NCBI GenBank assembly: GCA_037954235.1
Contig: JBBMOA010000004.1
Coordinates: forward strand, 13,259,101 to 13,323,100
Source: Aulostomus chinensis
Lineage: Eukaryota > Chordata > Actinopteri > Syngnathiformes > Aulostomidae
Length of the DNA: 64,000 nucleotides
Direction: 5' to 3'
Made by a program: the position numbers and the translations under genes. Below are positions 45,976 through 59,598 of this stretch, piece by piece. The notes under the pieces are model-generated. The model did not search any database. It worked only from the letters and a program-made list of their open reading frames with translations, and was not told the origin of the DNA. The stretch's first letter is position 1. Each line of letters opens with the position of its first letter.

Positions 45976-48419
45976 GTGAGTGCTGAGCCTCGCTCTTCTT
46001 TTTTTACCTCTCCGTCCGAGTTTTTGCGCTTCTTTTTCATTCATTTTAATTACGCAACTTGCCCACAGTATTAATTTTAGATTTAAAACCTTGCTGAGAT
46101 GCAAAGTGAGATGATTTCATTCAAGACTCGGTTCACCGAGGGGACTTTTTTTTTTTTTTTGCGTACTTGAATAGATTTTTTTTTTTTTTTTTTACTTTTT
46201 CGTGTCAACCCCGGCAGCTGTGGATAGGAAGCTCTGTAATTTGTGTACTTAAAGCCAAAGTCTAGAGAGACTGGAGGTTACAAAGACTTCTTTATTCTCA
46301 ACTGAGAAAGATGCGGTGTGTCCTCCACCCGCCCACACACAAGACAAACACCCACCAAAGAGAGCGGAGACGGATGAGTGTCAAGGCAAGCGTTTGTGGA
46401 CGAGCGAACGTACAGTGTGTGTGTCATCCATCTCTCTCAATCCTTTCCCTCATTCATCTTTTCTTTATCGATGCAACCAAGAAGCGATTTACCAGTTGAA
46501 TTATAGACAAGAGGGTTGGGGGTTTTTTTGTTGTTTTTTTGGGTGGGTTTTTGGAGTGTGTGTCTACGTGTGAGGTTGACGGAGAGTGTTTGTGAGTTTA
46601 TCCAAATATGAATTTAGCGCTCCGACAAACAGAGAGAAAGAGAATATTCTTGGGTCCAATTGGGCTTTCAAATTGTTCTCCGTTATCTGCCATGTGTGTG
46701 GAACATTGTTCTTAGCAGGGCTGAGGTTCATTTTTGTTTTTATTAATGACTACTAGAGCCAAGGTGAAGCCTTCAGACTCATTATTTTCTCCAATCAACA
46801 GGGAAGAGAGCAGAAATTCAGTTGCCCAAACTAATCACTGGAGGGCTGCAGAACTATTGGCTGGGTTGCGCTGATATTTGGTGACATCATTTGAGGTCTC
46901 CCCACTTGAGGTGGTCGCCTCTCTTTGGTGTTTTAGTGAATGGAATGGTTTGATGCATTGGGTGCAGGTGACAGTTTTATCCAGCAGTTCAAAATCTGCT
47001 TGTTGGGCCCGACTTTGACCTCGCCAGCAGGTTTTGGAGCTCAAGGTCAGAGCGTGGAAAAAAAAAGTTACAGCATGGAACTTGTTGCCACGGAGGTCAT
47101 GTGACTCCCTCTTAGTTGCAGTTAGGTCCATCTCGCGTCCAACACATCCCAGGTATCTAGAGGGCTGAACACCTGGACCAGGTTAACAACGGGCCTCAGC
47201 TGTGAGCCAATCAGAAATGCTGTCTCTCTAGGTGCATCGGCAACGCGGGCCAGTGGCGTCGTGTCTGCAGGCTGTAAGTTTTGAACAGCTGGACTCAACT
47301 TTTGTTGGTGTCTCACTGCACATAAAAACAAAAACAAAACCTTGGATTGCTTGTCTTTCATATTTCACGTCACAATTTTTTTTTTTTTTTTTTTTTTTTT
47401 TAAGGATACATTTGAAACTGCCTGAAGATCACGTCACGTGTATCACTTCCTGATTCTTTTCTGGAGCCATCAAGCTGCGTCGTATGGTTTTAGCCGAATC
47501 ATATTCTCGCTCCAAAGCTCTTCAAGGCAGGTTTCCGCTCGCGTATTCGTGTCTGTTGTAACACATGGCCCGGTTTGACAGGATATGAAGTGCCAGAATC
47601 CCCGTGCCGATATCTGAGCTGGAAAAAACAGATGTTAAAACGTGAATTTGTAGTTTTGACTCGGGCTACGCGGAGTGAAGGACGGAGCAAAACGTGTGTG
47701 TGGTGGCATTAAACATGAGGACTGCTTCCACTGTACCTGTTTTACTCCTCACCCAGAATCAGCAACCCTGTCTGGGTTTCACACAAACAACCCAACCCCC
47801 CACTCCACCCCCCCCCCCCCTTTTTAGTCACCGCAATTCTCCTCACAGTTCTTAAAGTCTGGAGGGGAGCGATCTTTAAGATGATGAACTGATATACAAA
47901 CAAAGGCGATAGCAGCTGTGAGAATTAGTCAGAATGTGGTTGTGCTTTTTATCTCCGGCACTTCAAATCTTATTTATCCATCAAGGACGTTCCTCAGGAG
48001 TCGATGTGCTAATGTGAGGATTGTTATTGATCCTGTCGGGCCATTCATCCAGATAGTCTGAGCTGAAGGCAGCCCGCTGCAACGTGGTGTCTGTGAGCCT
48101 GCTCTCCGTCTGCCTCGTTTCGGCAAATTCTACAGCGCCGACCAGTTCCAGGGTTCAGTATCGATCCCAAAATTTAATAGATTCTTAATCAAACTTCTTT
48201 TTTTTAAGTTCTCCTGATTTCATTAAAGGATCAGGGCAAACTTTTGGCTTCTTCTTTTTCTCACAGAAATGTCAAACTTTCATGAGATAGATCGCACCTG
48301 TCTGTGACTGTCTGTCTACGCCGTTGCTCTAAACCTTCTCCTTTCATTCTCTCTTTCATTCTCTCCTCCGTCGAGCCTGGTTGGCTCAGCGTCTCTGTTG
48401 GCCGCTGTCACCCATGTCC

Positions 48420-48560
48420 TCACTCACGGGGGGAATTGTTGGCTCTAATTAACTTGAATGAAATTAAAGAGTGTGATTCTAAATTTAATCTATTCTGAAA
48501 GCGTCCTGAGATAACTTTTGTCACGTTTTGGCTTTATTATTTAAACTGATGTGACTGAAT
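48420..48560 (+). repeat. Decayed non-LTR retroelement-type 3' tail
   Basis: The segment ggggaattgttggctctaattaacttgaatgaaattaaagagtgtgattctaaatttaatctattctgaaagcgtcctgagataacttttgtcacg is a diverged version of the teleost repeat ending in cttgagataactt.tgttatgatttggcgc. The final tail is too decayed to match. Confidence 0.4.
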
Positions 48561-48963
48561 GACGAAACTGAACCAGAGGACATCTGAGGAACGCATACTC
48601 TATCATCTAGAGGCGATATGATGTCATCGGCTCTGGATCCAGTCCAAAATCGAATCGATAGTCCCTCAAACCACTTCTATCATCCCACCAAAACTAATCA
48701 AAATCCATCCACTAGTTTTCCTCCTCGCAGACCGAAACAACGTTGGTGGTGACAGTACCTTCTTGGTGGGGTGTCAAGACTCTGAAGGCTTCAACAATCC
48801 TCAGGTTTGTGTGTTGGTGTGTGAAAGCAGTCGTATGAGAGGTGTCCTTTCTGCTCTGAATGCTAACAGCTTGGTAGCACCAGCCACCCTTGAGAGCTGA
48901 GCTCAGTGAGGGAGAGAAAAGCAACCTCTGTAAATTTGCTATTGATTAGGAGAAAAGGTAAAC

Positions 48964-49000
<37 letters not shown>
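48964..49000. repeat. (TG)n-(AG)n compound microsatellite
   Basis: About 12 TG units followed by about 6 AG units; a long (CA)n tract follows at 49164-49212. Confidence 0.95.
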
Positions 49001-49162
49001 TGAGCGAGTGTGCGAAACGTGTGGCTGTGTTTGGATGTTAGCCATGCCCTGATAAGCGCTAACAGGATCGCAGGGTGGTGTGAGCTGTGACGGGACAACA
49101 AGCCGAGAGGAGAACACCAGTATTAACCGCCTGCTTTCAGAGGGGAAGGATACACACACGTG

Positions 49163-49163
<1 letters not shown>

Positions 49164-49212
<49 letters not shown>
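49164..49212. repeat. (CA)n microsatellite
   Basis: About 24 uninterrupted CA units, in opposite sense to the (TG)n at 48964, so the two tracts are inverted relative to one another. Confidence 0.95.
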
Positions 49213-49214
<2 letters not shown>

Positions 49215-51477
49215 AAAGACAAGGTGTGGAGGAAGTACTTTGACTATTTATTGATAAGCAGATCTAAAGAACTCTACATGGACATGGGCTCAAGAAATTT
49301 GGAATTCTTCAACAATATGAATATACTTTGATTTGGTCACTTTAATATATACTTTTAAAAACTGCAACGTCATGTTGTGTGTCTCTGCTATAATGAGGTA
49401 TTCATAATTTAAAATAAACACTGCAAACAATTTTTTTTTAATATACACAGTTCTTTGTAGTTTTTGCCAAGTGTGCGCCTGGAGGAGTTCCTAAACACAC
49501 ATAGAGGAAACAGCCAGACCAGGTTCATAAAAATAGAGATGTGCAGCTGGTAACTAATAATCTCAAGACAGGAAGTATTTAGGAAGTGCAGGTTGAAACC
49601 AAGAAGATAAAGCATCAATAACTAGGAGAAATAAAGCTCAAATATTGTCGTTTCTGAAGATGTAAGCTACATTTTCAGAGTTCATCTTCCTGCCTATGTC
49701 TTCGGGTGGTTTAATCCTTAATCCAATGAATTATACTCCATAAATTTTGATCATTTTACACATTTGTTTGGAAAGTATTACAAGAACATATCTTCTTCTG
49801 AAATTGGATTTGAGAACGAGCAACAACAACAACAAAAAAGTAATCCTCTTGTAAGGTACCTTGAGTGCAGTATTAGAGTAAATATTTTCACCGCTGTTAA
49901 AGACAACTTGTTCTCTTTTATCTTTAAATCCAGTTGCGACACATACAACCGGATTCTGTCAAAAATATGCAGGGAAATGTGTGTTCGGTTTAGCGCACTC
50001 ATTCCTGCGTGTTCAAAGGAGCGTCTGCACCAGTGAAGAATGTATTTGACATCACACGCGCCTTGTAGTTACATAACTCGCTTGATATTTCTGTCTCCCA
50101 CAGCCTCCATGTTTCTCACCTCCTCCCTCCTCTCCCTCTACATCCGTCTTTGTCCCTCTTCCTCTTTTCCCTTCCACCTGTCTCCTTTGTTTCGGCGGAG
50201 ATAAAACAGAACGAGGAAAGGCTCCGTATCCAACCTGTTAGCTTTAATTCTCCCCCATTTTCACACTCTCAAAGTTTGTAGTGAGGTTTTGTTTTTCCCC
50301 TGTCCTGCCAAATATTTTGTTGGCTGAGAAAAGTGAAAGCCAAGCAGGTTGCTGTTCTCTCACTTGATTCTTTACTTATTCAGGTGTGTGAAACCCCCAC
50401 CCCGGCCCTTAGGTGAAGCAAAGCAGACAGCAGTCTTCAGATGTTGTGTCCTACCAGGAAAACTTTCCCTCTTACATTCAAATCTAAAAAGCTGTGCGTG
50501 CAAAAGTTTCTGTTTTATCATTGCTTGCCCTCAGACAAGCCACACCCACAAACTGCCATAAAAGGACGTTGACACACCCCTTTAATCGCTGTGTTCCAAT
50601 CATTATTTAAACACAAGGACAAACACGGCAAGCAAGGGAAAAAATGCTGGCGTTCATAAACACACAAACCGTATTCTGATTATGGTTGGTGTTCTGGTTC
50701 TAGGAGTTTCCAAATATGGTTTTAATATGCGCTCCATTGATGTATTTATTTATCTGTATTTCAACCCAATCTATGACCTCTCCCTCCTCTTAGCCAAGTG
50801 TTTTTCATGTCTAAACCAAACCTGCATCGTCACATCGATCTTAAAGTATCAGCTTTTCCGCTAAGGATTCAAGGAATTTCCTGCTATTCCCGTTTGCTGA
50901 ATATTCGTTGAATTATGCAACAGCAACAACAGAAAAAACTGATAATGACACTAAGAACACCAAGTAGACTGAAAAAGCCAGCAGTTTTAACTTTCGTGTC
51001 ATTTTCTGCCGCGTCTCCTTCAACCTGCCGCTGAGAACAGATGATCCACACTGGTGTCACTTTCCTCCACGACCAAATCGTCATTTCTGTGTTGTTTCCG
51101 TGCGTAAACTGGACAGTGAAACGCAGCGAGGGATTAACTTTGACGGTGCTCAGGTTTGAAGGATTTTAATTGTGTTGGAGTGCTCCTCTTGTCTGGCGTG
51201 CTTTGTGTGCATGGGTGCGTGTGTGTGTATGTGTGTGTGCGTGCGCTCGCGCGTGTGTGCGTCCGTCCCAGTAGACGGCCCACACACGCAAACACACAGC
51301 ATCAAACCTCAACGTGTAATTACATTCTAGTCATGTGAGGAGCTTCGGGGGCCAAGACAAAGTTATTATCATCTCTCACAGGCGAGAGCAGGGCTTACAC
51401 TTCCTACTTGTTTTCCCTCTCCAAGGGAAATCTGTGCTCTTCTTTTTTTATTATTATTTTAGTTTGAAAGCAACTTG

Positions 51478-51479
<2 letters not shown>

Positions 51480-51509
<30 letters not shown>
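51480..51509. repeat. (TG)n microsatellite
   Basis: About 15 TG units. Confidence 0.95.
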
Positions 51510-51510
<1 letters not shown>

Positions 51511-51856
51511 CATACAATACTTAATCACTTATGTCCAGATGGAAGCTACAAGGCAAAGCCTCGTGTCTCCTGTTCACTGTCCACCCTTTCTGTCGGCTCA
51601 GTGGGAGTCAGAGATGGATTTCCTGATTTATTTTTTGTTGTTGTTGTGAGTTTTAGAAAGTTTTGGTTGATTTTATTTAATGTGGGTTTTTGTTGTTGTT
51701 GTTGTTGTTGTTTTAGGGGACACTAAGGGCCAGATTTACCAGAGCTCCTACATCTGTTTTTTGGGCAGATGTGATGAATTCTGCCCCAAAGACGTATGCT
51801 GTGTTTATCAATCAGGCGTAGCAAGCTGGCACACAGTTTGTGCGACTGTCAGCAAG

Positions 51857-51861
<5 letters not shown>

Positions 51862-51917
<56 letters not shown>

Positions 51918-51927
51918 CCCCCCCCCC
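51862..51927. repeat. (TC)n followed by poly-C
   Basis: About 26 TC units then about 13 C: a 66-base pure pyrimidine strand capable of triplex (H-DNA) formation. Confidence 0.95.
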
Positions 51928-54129
51928 TTGTTGCATATGCATTCAAAGGAGGATTGCAGGAATAATAGGAGGAGACATGCTAGCCGAGGTTTGAATATGT
52001 TTTCCACGAAATTTGGCCAATTTTCAGGGGAACACGGAGACGAGGCTTGGAAGAACCGAGCACCACGTAGCCCACAGGAGGTTTCAAAAAAAACCAACCC
52101 TGTCTGAATTTGTGTCTTCTAGAATAGACTAGAAAATGAGTGACTCTGATTCCTCCCCGCTCTTGGTCTTGTCATCATTTGAGTCTAACTTCAAGCAAAT
52201 CTCAATTCTCCAGCTTTATTGTTGATTAAAGCATGATTAGCAAGAATGATTTAATGATTTTTTTTTTTTTCATTGATTGGTGCCTTTTTTCAAATCCAGA
52301 AGCTTCAGCATCACCAGACTGAATGATTTTTCAGTCTATTTCAGAAACTTATGATCACTTCTGGGCTAAAAAAAATATAGCATTTGGACTGAAAATAAAT
52401 AAATAGCGTTGGGTGGACAAACTACGTAGTCACAGATACTGTATATTCATGAGACATTTGAGTGTCCTTTTAAATCGGCCCCATTTTTGATTAACTTTCC
52501 TGTGAGGCTGCAGGTCACACGACATGGATGCTTTTGAAATATAAGCTAATTTTTCACATCAGTATTCATATCAAATATCGTTTTTTTCTGTAGTTTTAGT
52601 CCTGCACGCAATATCTGGGACTGATTTGGAGTTCCTGTCTTTCTTTTGACGCACACTTCTCAAGCAATGTGTATTTCGACAAGCCCAGGACTCCCCCGCA
52701 GTGAACTTGGCTACCCCTAATACAAAAGTCTAGTTCCGCTGCTGTCATTGGGAGAGATTATCCACCTCTCGTCCAACTTAACCAACTAGTTTTACTGACT
52801 GAAGTAGACCACCTCATGCTGTTTCTTTATTATCGCTCACGAGAGCTCTAAACCAATGATATCTGAGATGAACTGTAAAAATTGGCTGCAACAAAACTTT
52901 CCTTTCTTCTATTATTGCATTCAAGTGAGTATGCAGCGACATTAATCTTACTATTACCAACTCTATGGCAGGCTCTCCTCTGGCTCTCCTCTAGTTCTGG
53001 AGGCTTAAATATATTTTATGCGTCTTCAATTTACCCTATCATGTCACTTAATCTCCTTGTTGTTCCCCATGAATGGGTTTATTGCGTCGTTATGTATTAA
53101 TACTAAGATAGTAAAGATTGTAATAGTGCTGCTGAGCCAGGTGTAATCCAGGAGCTGGCTGCGTAATGAGCTGCTCTCTCCGTAAATCAGATCCTGAACT
53201 CTGCAGCCGCAAACTCAATAAGGAGCAGATTTTCACGACCGTTTTCCTTGCTAATCTGGCCCTGCGTAAACACTCGGTGCAGCAGTCCTACAGGTGAGTT
53301 ATTACAAGAGGAGGAACGCAGCGCCCTCCTTCACCTTGAGACTCCTGCAGCAGTCGCTAGCCGGGTAACGGGGAGGGGCAGGCGTCTGATTGATGGGTGT
53401 ATTTTGAGAACATCCCCAGCAGAGCAGGCCTGCGGCGTGGAGATTGGAAGGAGCATTCCGAAGGCTCCGTGTGGCAGGTGTATGTGTGACGTATGTTTGC
53501 TCAGTGTGCTGTCAGGATGAGGGTGTATATATCCGCTGAAATGTACTTTTAACTGCAGGAAACTGATAGACCCAGAGCTGGGCCATAAATCAATATGATG
53601 CTGTGATATTGAATTCAGTATTATTGGGGATTTTTTTTTTTTTTTACAACAAGCTATCATCTCGAGATTTGCAACAGTTTTATTGAGCTGCATAAAATAA
53701 GAGCAGACACAAGAATGAAAGCCTTAATCAAAGGCAAATCATTGTAAAACCGAGTGTTCTTTGTGCACAAATTGAATCAAGTCTCAAACCAACAAAATTA
53801 AACTTGATTATAGATTGGCTAAAGAATGAGTCCTAAAACCCAGGAATGAATTAGCGTTGTTTTTTGGGGGGGGGGGGGGGTGTTCTGAATGGGTTATTGA
53901 TTTAATGCTTTAAATCAGTTCTGTGGTTAACACAAGCTTAAGATGTTTTCAGGTTTTCGTTCTTCAACCTAAATTCATCTGTAAATACAATTTTACAGCG
54001 AGGAGGTTGATACCAAGTGGCTAAACAAGAGCGCGGAGGGTGCACAAGTAGAAGACGAAGACACGCAAAGCTTGTCAATGTCATGTAAATGTTAGCTTTT
54101 ACTGCTTGCGGTTGCATTTCCGCTTCATG

Positions 54130-54186
54130 AATCACACACATTGAACTTCCCTCTGGGATCAATAAAGTATCCGTCTATCTATCTAC
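54130..54186 (+). repeat. Non-LTR retroelement-type 3' tail with (TATC)n end
   Basis: Contains ttgaacttccctctgggatcaataaagtatccgtctatctatcta. This is the typical gaatttccc(t)c.gggatcaataaagtatctatctatc 3' end of LINEs and LINE-dependent SINEs in fish. Its 5' extent is unclear. SINE-like copy 3 is inserted shortly downstream. Confidence 0.7.
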
Positions 54187-54221
54187 GAAAAGGATATTTG
54201 GGAGGATTATCATGCGGAACA

Positions 54222-54594
54222 GGGCTGCACGGTGGTGCAGTGGTCAGCACTGTGGCCTCACAGCAAGAAGGTTCCAAGTTCGAGTCCTGGCTCGGGTGCG
54301 GGATCTTTCTGTGTGGAGTCTCCATGTTCTCCCTGTTCCTGTGTGGGTTCTCTCTGGTACTCCGGCTTCCTCCCTCCGTCCAAAGACATCAAGAGGGGAC
54401 GAGGCTGATTGATACTCTAAATTGACCGTAGGTGTGACTGTGAGTGTGAATGGTTGTTCGTCTCTGTGTGTTGGCCCTGCGATGGACTGGCGACATGTCC
54501 AGGGTGAACCCCGCCTCTCGCACGTAGATGCTGGGATAGGCTCCAGCCCCCCCGCGACCCTTACTAGTAAGGAATAAGTGGAAGACGACGATGG
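54222..54594 (+). mobile_element. SINE-like tRNA-derived repeat, copy 3, with 13-bp target-site duplication
   Basis: Starts gggctgcacggtggtgcagtgg and ends in a gacgatgg tail. It is flanked by perfect 13-bp direct repeats, atcatgcggaaca, at 54209-54221 and 54595-54607. A box TGGTGCAGTGG at 54233-54243; B box AGTTCGAGTCC at 54277-54287 with one change from consensus. It inserted about 35 bp downstream of an existing retroelement 3' tail (54130-54186). The intact duplication suggests fairly recent insertion. Confidence 0.9.
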
Positions 54595-57500
54595 ATCATG
54601 CGGAACAACACTTTTCATCGACGCAGAGTTTGTTTTCAACAATAATCCAAAATCAAGTGAAAGACAAACCCGGTAGCTTTAAAATGGTGGAACCCTCAGC
54701 GACGCTAACGTGACCAACACCACCTCTGCAGCATTGACCATACTGTACGTAATTTTACTCTCCCACCTCCCCTGGTACATCCCTGTCGGCCTGTTTGAAC
54801 GCAGTATTATACAGTACAATCCTACATAGGAAGCTGACATCAAGCAATGACACATGAATAAGAATTCAGTCATTTCTTTGATACCATGAGCCAACGTGGA
54901 CCCAGATTTCAGGCTTTTCTACATTTTCATTTCTGTTAGGGCTCTAATAAGTTAGAAAAAAATTGAAACAAATTGACCTTTACGTGTGTGTATGGGAAAA
55001 AAAAATGTAATCTCATCTACAAGAATTAGGAAGATTTTATGAAACAAACTACTTTACATAATTGTCCTATTTAACACGGAACAAAAGGGTCTTACAAAAT
55101 AACTCTGTTTCTGCTGCGGTCCTGAACCCCGAGAAGGTTTTTGTTTTTGTTTTTTTAACATTTCAAATGGAAGTATTGTGCTCAGGCCAAATATAACAGA
55201 ACTTTAAAGGCAAATGAGGAGAGTATAAGTGCCGGGTCACAGTTGGGTAATGCCTCCTCCTGTCCCTGGAATGTCTCGATAAGCTGCTGCCTTGTGAATT
55301 CACTTTTGTTCTATTATTTTTTGGAGGATTTTTTTTTTTTAGTTCTCATCTATTGTCTACCAGCGGTAGGACATGGATGCCGGTGGGATTTTTACAGAAG
55401 AGTTATTGTAAGGATATTCAGAGTTTTCATTATACAGGAGGAAAACAAGTGGTGGGGGAACAAAGAAGGCTCCAAGAGGTCGAAAAGTGCCTCGATTAAT
55501 TGCTGTCAGAGTGGAGATGTTTTAAAGGATAGAAATGTATGATTTACCGTCACCTCTCCTGGTGCAACTGCAGTCGAACTCAATTCTAACCTACGCTTTT
55601 GTGTATTACACCTTTAGAATTAATTGGTCCCTATCAGGTAATATGTATCCCAGTCTGAGAAGTTGCCCTTAGAAAGTAATTGGAAAATGACAGACACACA
55701 CACACACACACACACAAAAAAAACAACAAAACCTGTCAGCTGGTTTGATCTGTCAATCACCATTTGTTGACACGATAGAAAATTCTAACACTTCAAGGGA
55801 GCCACAAAACAAATACACATGATTTAAATATTATCAGCATTCATCAGATGAACAGACGTAGACGTGGAAGAGGAAGAAACCAGATGGTAGAAAAGTAAAA
55901 ACGTTTGCTGTCCCATGGAGAAAAATCTTGGGTGTAGATTTTTGCTCTTCTTTCACCAAAGAAATACTGGCCAGCTCAGATGTACCTTGTGCTCTCGCCG
56001 CGTCTACTGTTCGAGTCAAAGCTTGATTCATAACTGTGCAGCACCTTAGCCTTGACCCCCCCGCCGTAGACCGGCTGCATTTGCTGCGCTGAAAATGCAC
56101 CGTTCAGTTTCTTTGCCTACGTCCAACAACGGCGGATGAGACGGAGCAAAAGGTTTGGGGAGTTTGAGCTGATAACAACTGTTTGATTTACTGAAAGCAG
56201 GCATGGCACCTCAGACCAGAGGAGGAGACGCTGTGGAAACACACGTGAAGAGAAGTCCTTTAATGAGGTAGAACAGTCGTGGCTGTTGTGGTTTGTGTCG
56301 AGGTGTACGTCAGGCTACGTCGTAGGGGATATGGCGACGCGCACAGACACCTTAAGCTCGCCTCAGGTGTCAGTTTGATGCGCAACTTTAAGTCACGCTT
56401 GTTTTAAACAAACCACCTCGCTGCCATCACAGCTAAACCACGCCTTATCTCCTTAAACGACGCGTTCACGCTCACAGCTTGAACCCTTCCCATCCAGCAG
56501 GCCATTTTCTCATCTCGCCGGTTTTCTTTCACCACCTTTTTACCCCTCCAGAGGCCCAGATCCTCAAGCATCTAACGAGCACATCACGTCTCTTCCTGTC
56601 ACTGTGACGGGCAGGATGGTGATTACCAGAACCAAACCTGCAAATATCGCCGCCGTTGATTGCAGACGGAGCTACTGAATTACAGGTTATACCAGAAATA
56701 TTACAGTTGACCGTTAAGGTTCTCTGCAAATAGGATGTCTTCATAATTCTAGATGCATTTGGTTTCTGAGGAGTTTAATAAACGTGTTAAAGAGAAGAAG
56801 ATAAACTCCCAGAAAGCATCGTCATAGTCGTCAATCGGGGGGCAAATTGAGGTTTCTTCTGCAACATTCCAGAGAAACAGTCGCTCTGCATCATCAGAAG
56901 GCACTGCAGTGTTTTTCGGAATACCAGGAAATGACGTAATCTTCCCATGGGAATTAAGGGAAATATACAGCAGGAAAAGGGGGTAATTAGCTGTATTTTG
57001 TTGGGGTAAATGGCATTTTTCACGTTTTTTTTTTTTTGCACTTCAGTGGATTTTTCATCGCACTAAGAGGGCGTGGCCTCAGAAGATTCCTCCGTGAAAC
57101 ACAGTTTGTATAAACTACCCTGAAACTTCTAGTTCATTCTTGTTAATTCCCATATATTTTCCAAATTCTTTTGCAAATAAAATATGTTTAAAAAAAAAAA
57201 ATTCTGTGAATTTACCAGGAAATTTCCTCCTCTTTTCAAGCGGAGCACCTGGTAGGGTATCTCAGGATCACAAGTCCTTACTTTCCGTGTTCCAGAGTCC
57301 CTCAGATGGTTGATTTTGTCTCCGTGTTGGTTGCGAAAAACAAGACGGGGCATTTTTTTACGGCAACCTCTGCACTCGAATGTGTGCAGCGTTCAGGGGT
57401 GACGTGAAAAATGAAGCCTAGGAGGCTTGGGTTGAACAAGACTTTTTTTGGTGGCTTCAAAATGCTGCAGGTGCTGAAAATGATTCAATTCACTGCTTGG

Positions 57501-59042
57501 GTTGGGGTGGGGGGGGGGGGTATGGAAGAAAATAAAGAACGGAGAAAAGCACAGAGGAACTCCTGCTGAGGGCTACGCGGTTCACCGCCCTGTACCTCAG
57601 CTGAAATTAGAAACAGGAGAATAAAGAATGGATAACCTGTGAGCTCACCTCAAGAATGAACTACCCGTCTACTGCGTTAGAAAATGTGGATGACAGGATA
57701 CTTAGGTGAAGAAGGCAAGAGAATGAAAAGGGAGGAGATTATTGAGTGCCGCTGGAGGATGTAGTGAGCGCCCCCACCACACCTGTGACTGCAGGATGGA
57801 TGTCGTCGCCACTCTCTTCGGGGCTCCTACCTGAAAATTTCACACCAGCTTTCCTTCTTGGACGCATGCAGCCAGGCCGTGATAAGCAGCTCCATAAGGC
57901 ACCTGCACACACTCGCTCCCTTTATGTTGCAGGGAGTTAATACTCCGTTGCATCCTGCTGACAGAGAGGTTATAGATGGCATTCAGTAGAGCCAGACAAA
58001 AGCAACGAGTCAATCCTCCTAAGTTCAGCATTTATCAGCGCAGCTTTGTGAGAGTAACAGCGTTTCTGTGTGTGTGTGTGTGGGGGGGGGGGGGGGTGCG
58101 AAAAGAAGAGCTTAGCCACTGTGCAACTTCAGCTGAACAAGGTAGAAGGGCTGTGGCCCCAAATAGATGGTAGCATAAGAGAAGAATCACGGAGGGTGTG
58201 TCTAATCCACTTGGAGTATTGAAAAGACGTATAAGGGGGTTTTTATTTTTGGAAATCCTTGGTGCTAATCAATTATTGGAAGTCTTAATAAATCATCTTT
58301 ATGGAACCCTAAAACAGCAATGCTACATTTTGGTCGAGGAAGACTTTAATCCTATGTGGATGAAGGCTTGAGCGATACAACTAAAAGATCCGAGTACAGG
58401 ACCTCTTTTACGACGCTTATCAAGAGAGCAATAGAGCGCACTTCCTTTTGAATTGAAGCAATTTAATATTGTCTTATTCAACTTCAGATGATTACACAGA
58501 CTTACACAGTTTTATGGTTCTTCTCCAACTTTTTTTTTAAATCAGTCCACATCTTTAAGGAGCAAACTTATGGTTTTGTCCCGGCCGGTAAAATGAGTGT
58601 TTTGGTGCGATGTAATTAGAAATGGTTCGCTCTCAGTGTAGTCTTCCTTTTAACGTTTCCATTTATGAAATGTGCTACATACATGGAATTTGATTGGTGA
58701 ACTTCAGCCAATGCGGTGCGTCCATTTGGAGGCAAAAACTGCAAGGCAGAATTTCCTTGGTGGAGATTCCAGGCCATCGGCTGACTTCGTTCAACCTTCC
58801 TGACGGTCATGTCCCAAACTTCTAGATCAGTTTATTCTTTGTGAATTAATGTGAGCAGTAGTGACATTACTTTTCTAATAAAGCAAACACGCACACACGC
58901 ACACGCTGGGAGGCGGCTTGCGCGTTTAAACATTTATCACTGACATTTTGGTTTAGCTGAGAAATTTACAGTCTCAGAGAAGATGGTCTACGTGTTGACA
59001 ACATAGCAGCTTGCAGGCGAATGTTGTTGTTGTAATACCACA

Positions 59043-59044
<2 letters not shown>

Positions 59045-59086
<42 letters not shown>
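59045..59086. repeat. (TG)21 microsatellite
   Basis: Uninterrupted TG tract, one of six GT/CA tracts between 58885 and 59712. Confidence 0.95.
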
Positions 59087-59087
<1 letters not shown>

Positions 59088-59547
59088 TAGATCCAGTACT
59101 TTTCTAATAGAAATGACAAAAATCAGCATTCGTATTCCTACTCCCTCCTGCGGGTGGAGGCAGAGAGTTTCTCTGCTTTCTGCAGCTCCTCTTGCGGACG
59201 TTTTAACAGAAAAGCTTTGCGTTAGAAGTCTGCCGACATACACGGCACCCCTTTGATCTCCTGTGTGTGTGTGTGTGTGCGTGCGCGCATGCGCGTGAAC
59301 ATATGCAAAGTGATTGAAATGGTGTGCAGATAAAGCAACACAATGCGTGCTTGTGTGTGTGCTTGTGTGTGTGTGTGTGCGCGCACGCCCACGTTTGTGT
59401 GTAGCACCCGGTAAAGGTGAGAACATGAAACAGTCTCTTTCATATTTAATGAGTGGAGATGGGGCGAAGGAATGTTGCGGTGCTCACAGGAGGTATTCCC
59501 ATGGGCTGTCAACCTGCTCGCAGCACTCTGTTATATCGCTCATCACC

Positions 59548-59553
<6 letters not shown>

Positions 59554-59595
<42 letters not shown>
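59554..59595. repeat. (GT)21 microsatellite
   Basis: Uninterrupted tract; an oppositely oriented (CA)n lies about 85 bp downstream at about 59681-59710. Confidence 0.95.

Positions 59596-59598
<3 letters not shown>

Noticed and set aside
48863..49222. 119-codon minus-strand frame with Val-Cys runs
   Set aside because: Translated (CA)n and (TG)n microsatellites.
51680..52107. Open frames of about 104 codons on both strands over (TC)n
   Set aside because: Ser-Leu and Arg-Glu repeats come from the dinucleotide tract; no splice or homology support.
58974..59426. 150-codon minus-strand open frame, one of the longest in the window
   Set aside because: It is made largely of His-Thr repeats from (CA)n tracts; a low-complexity artefact.
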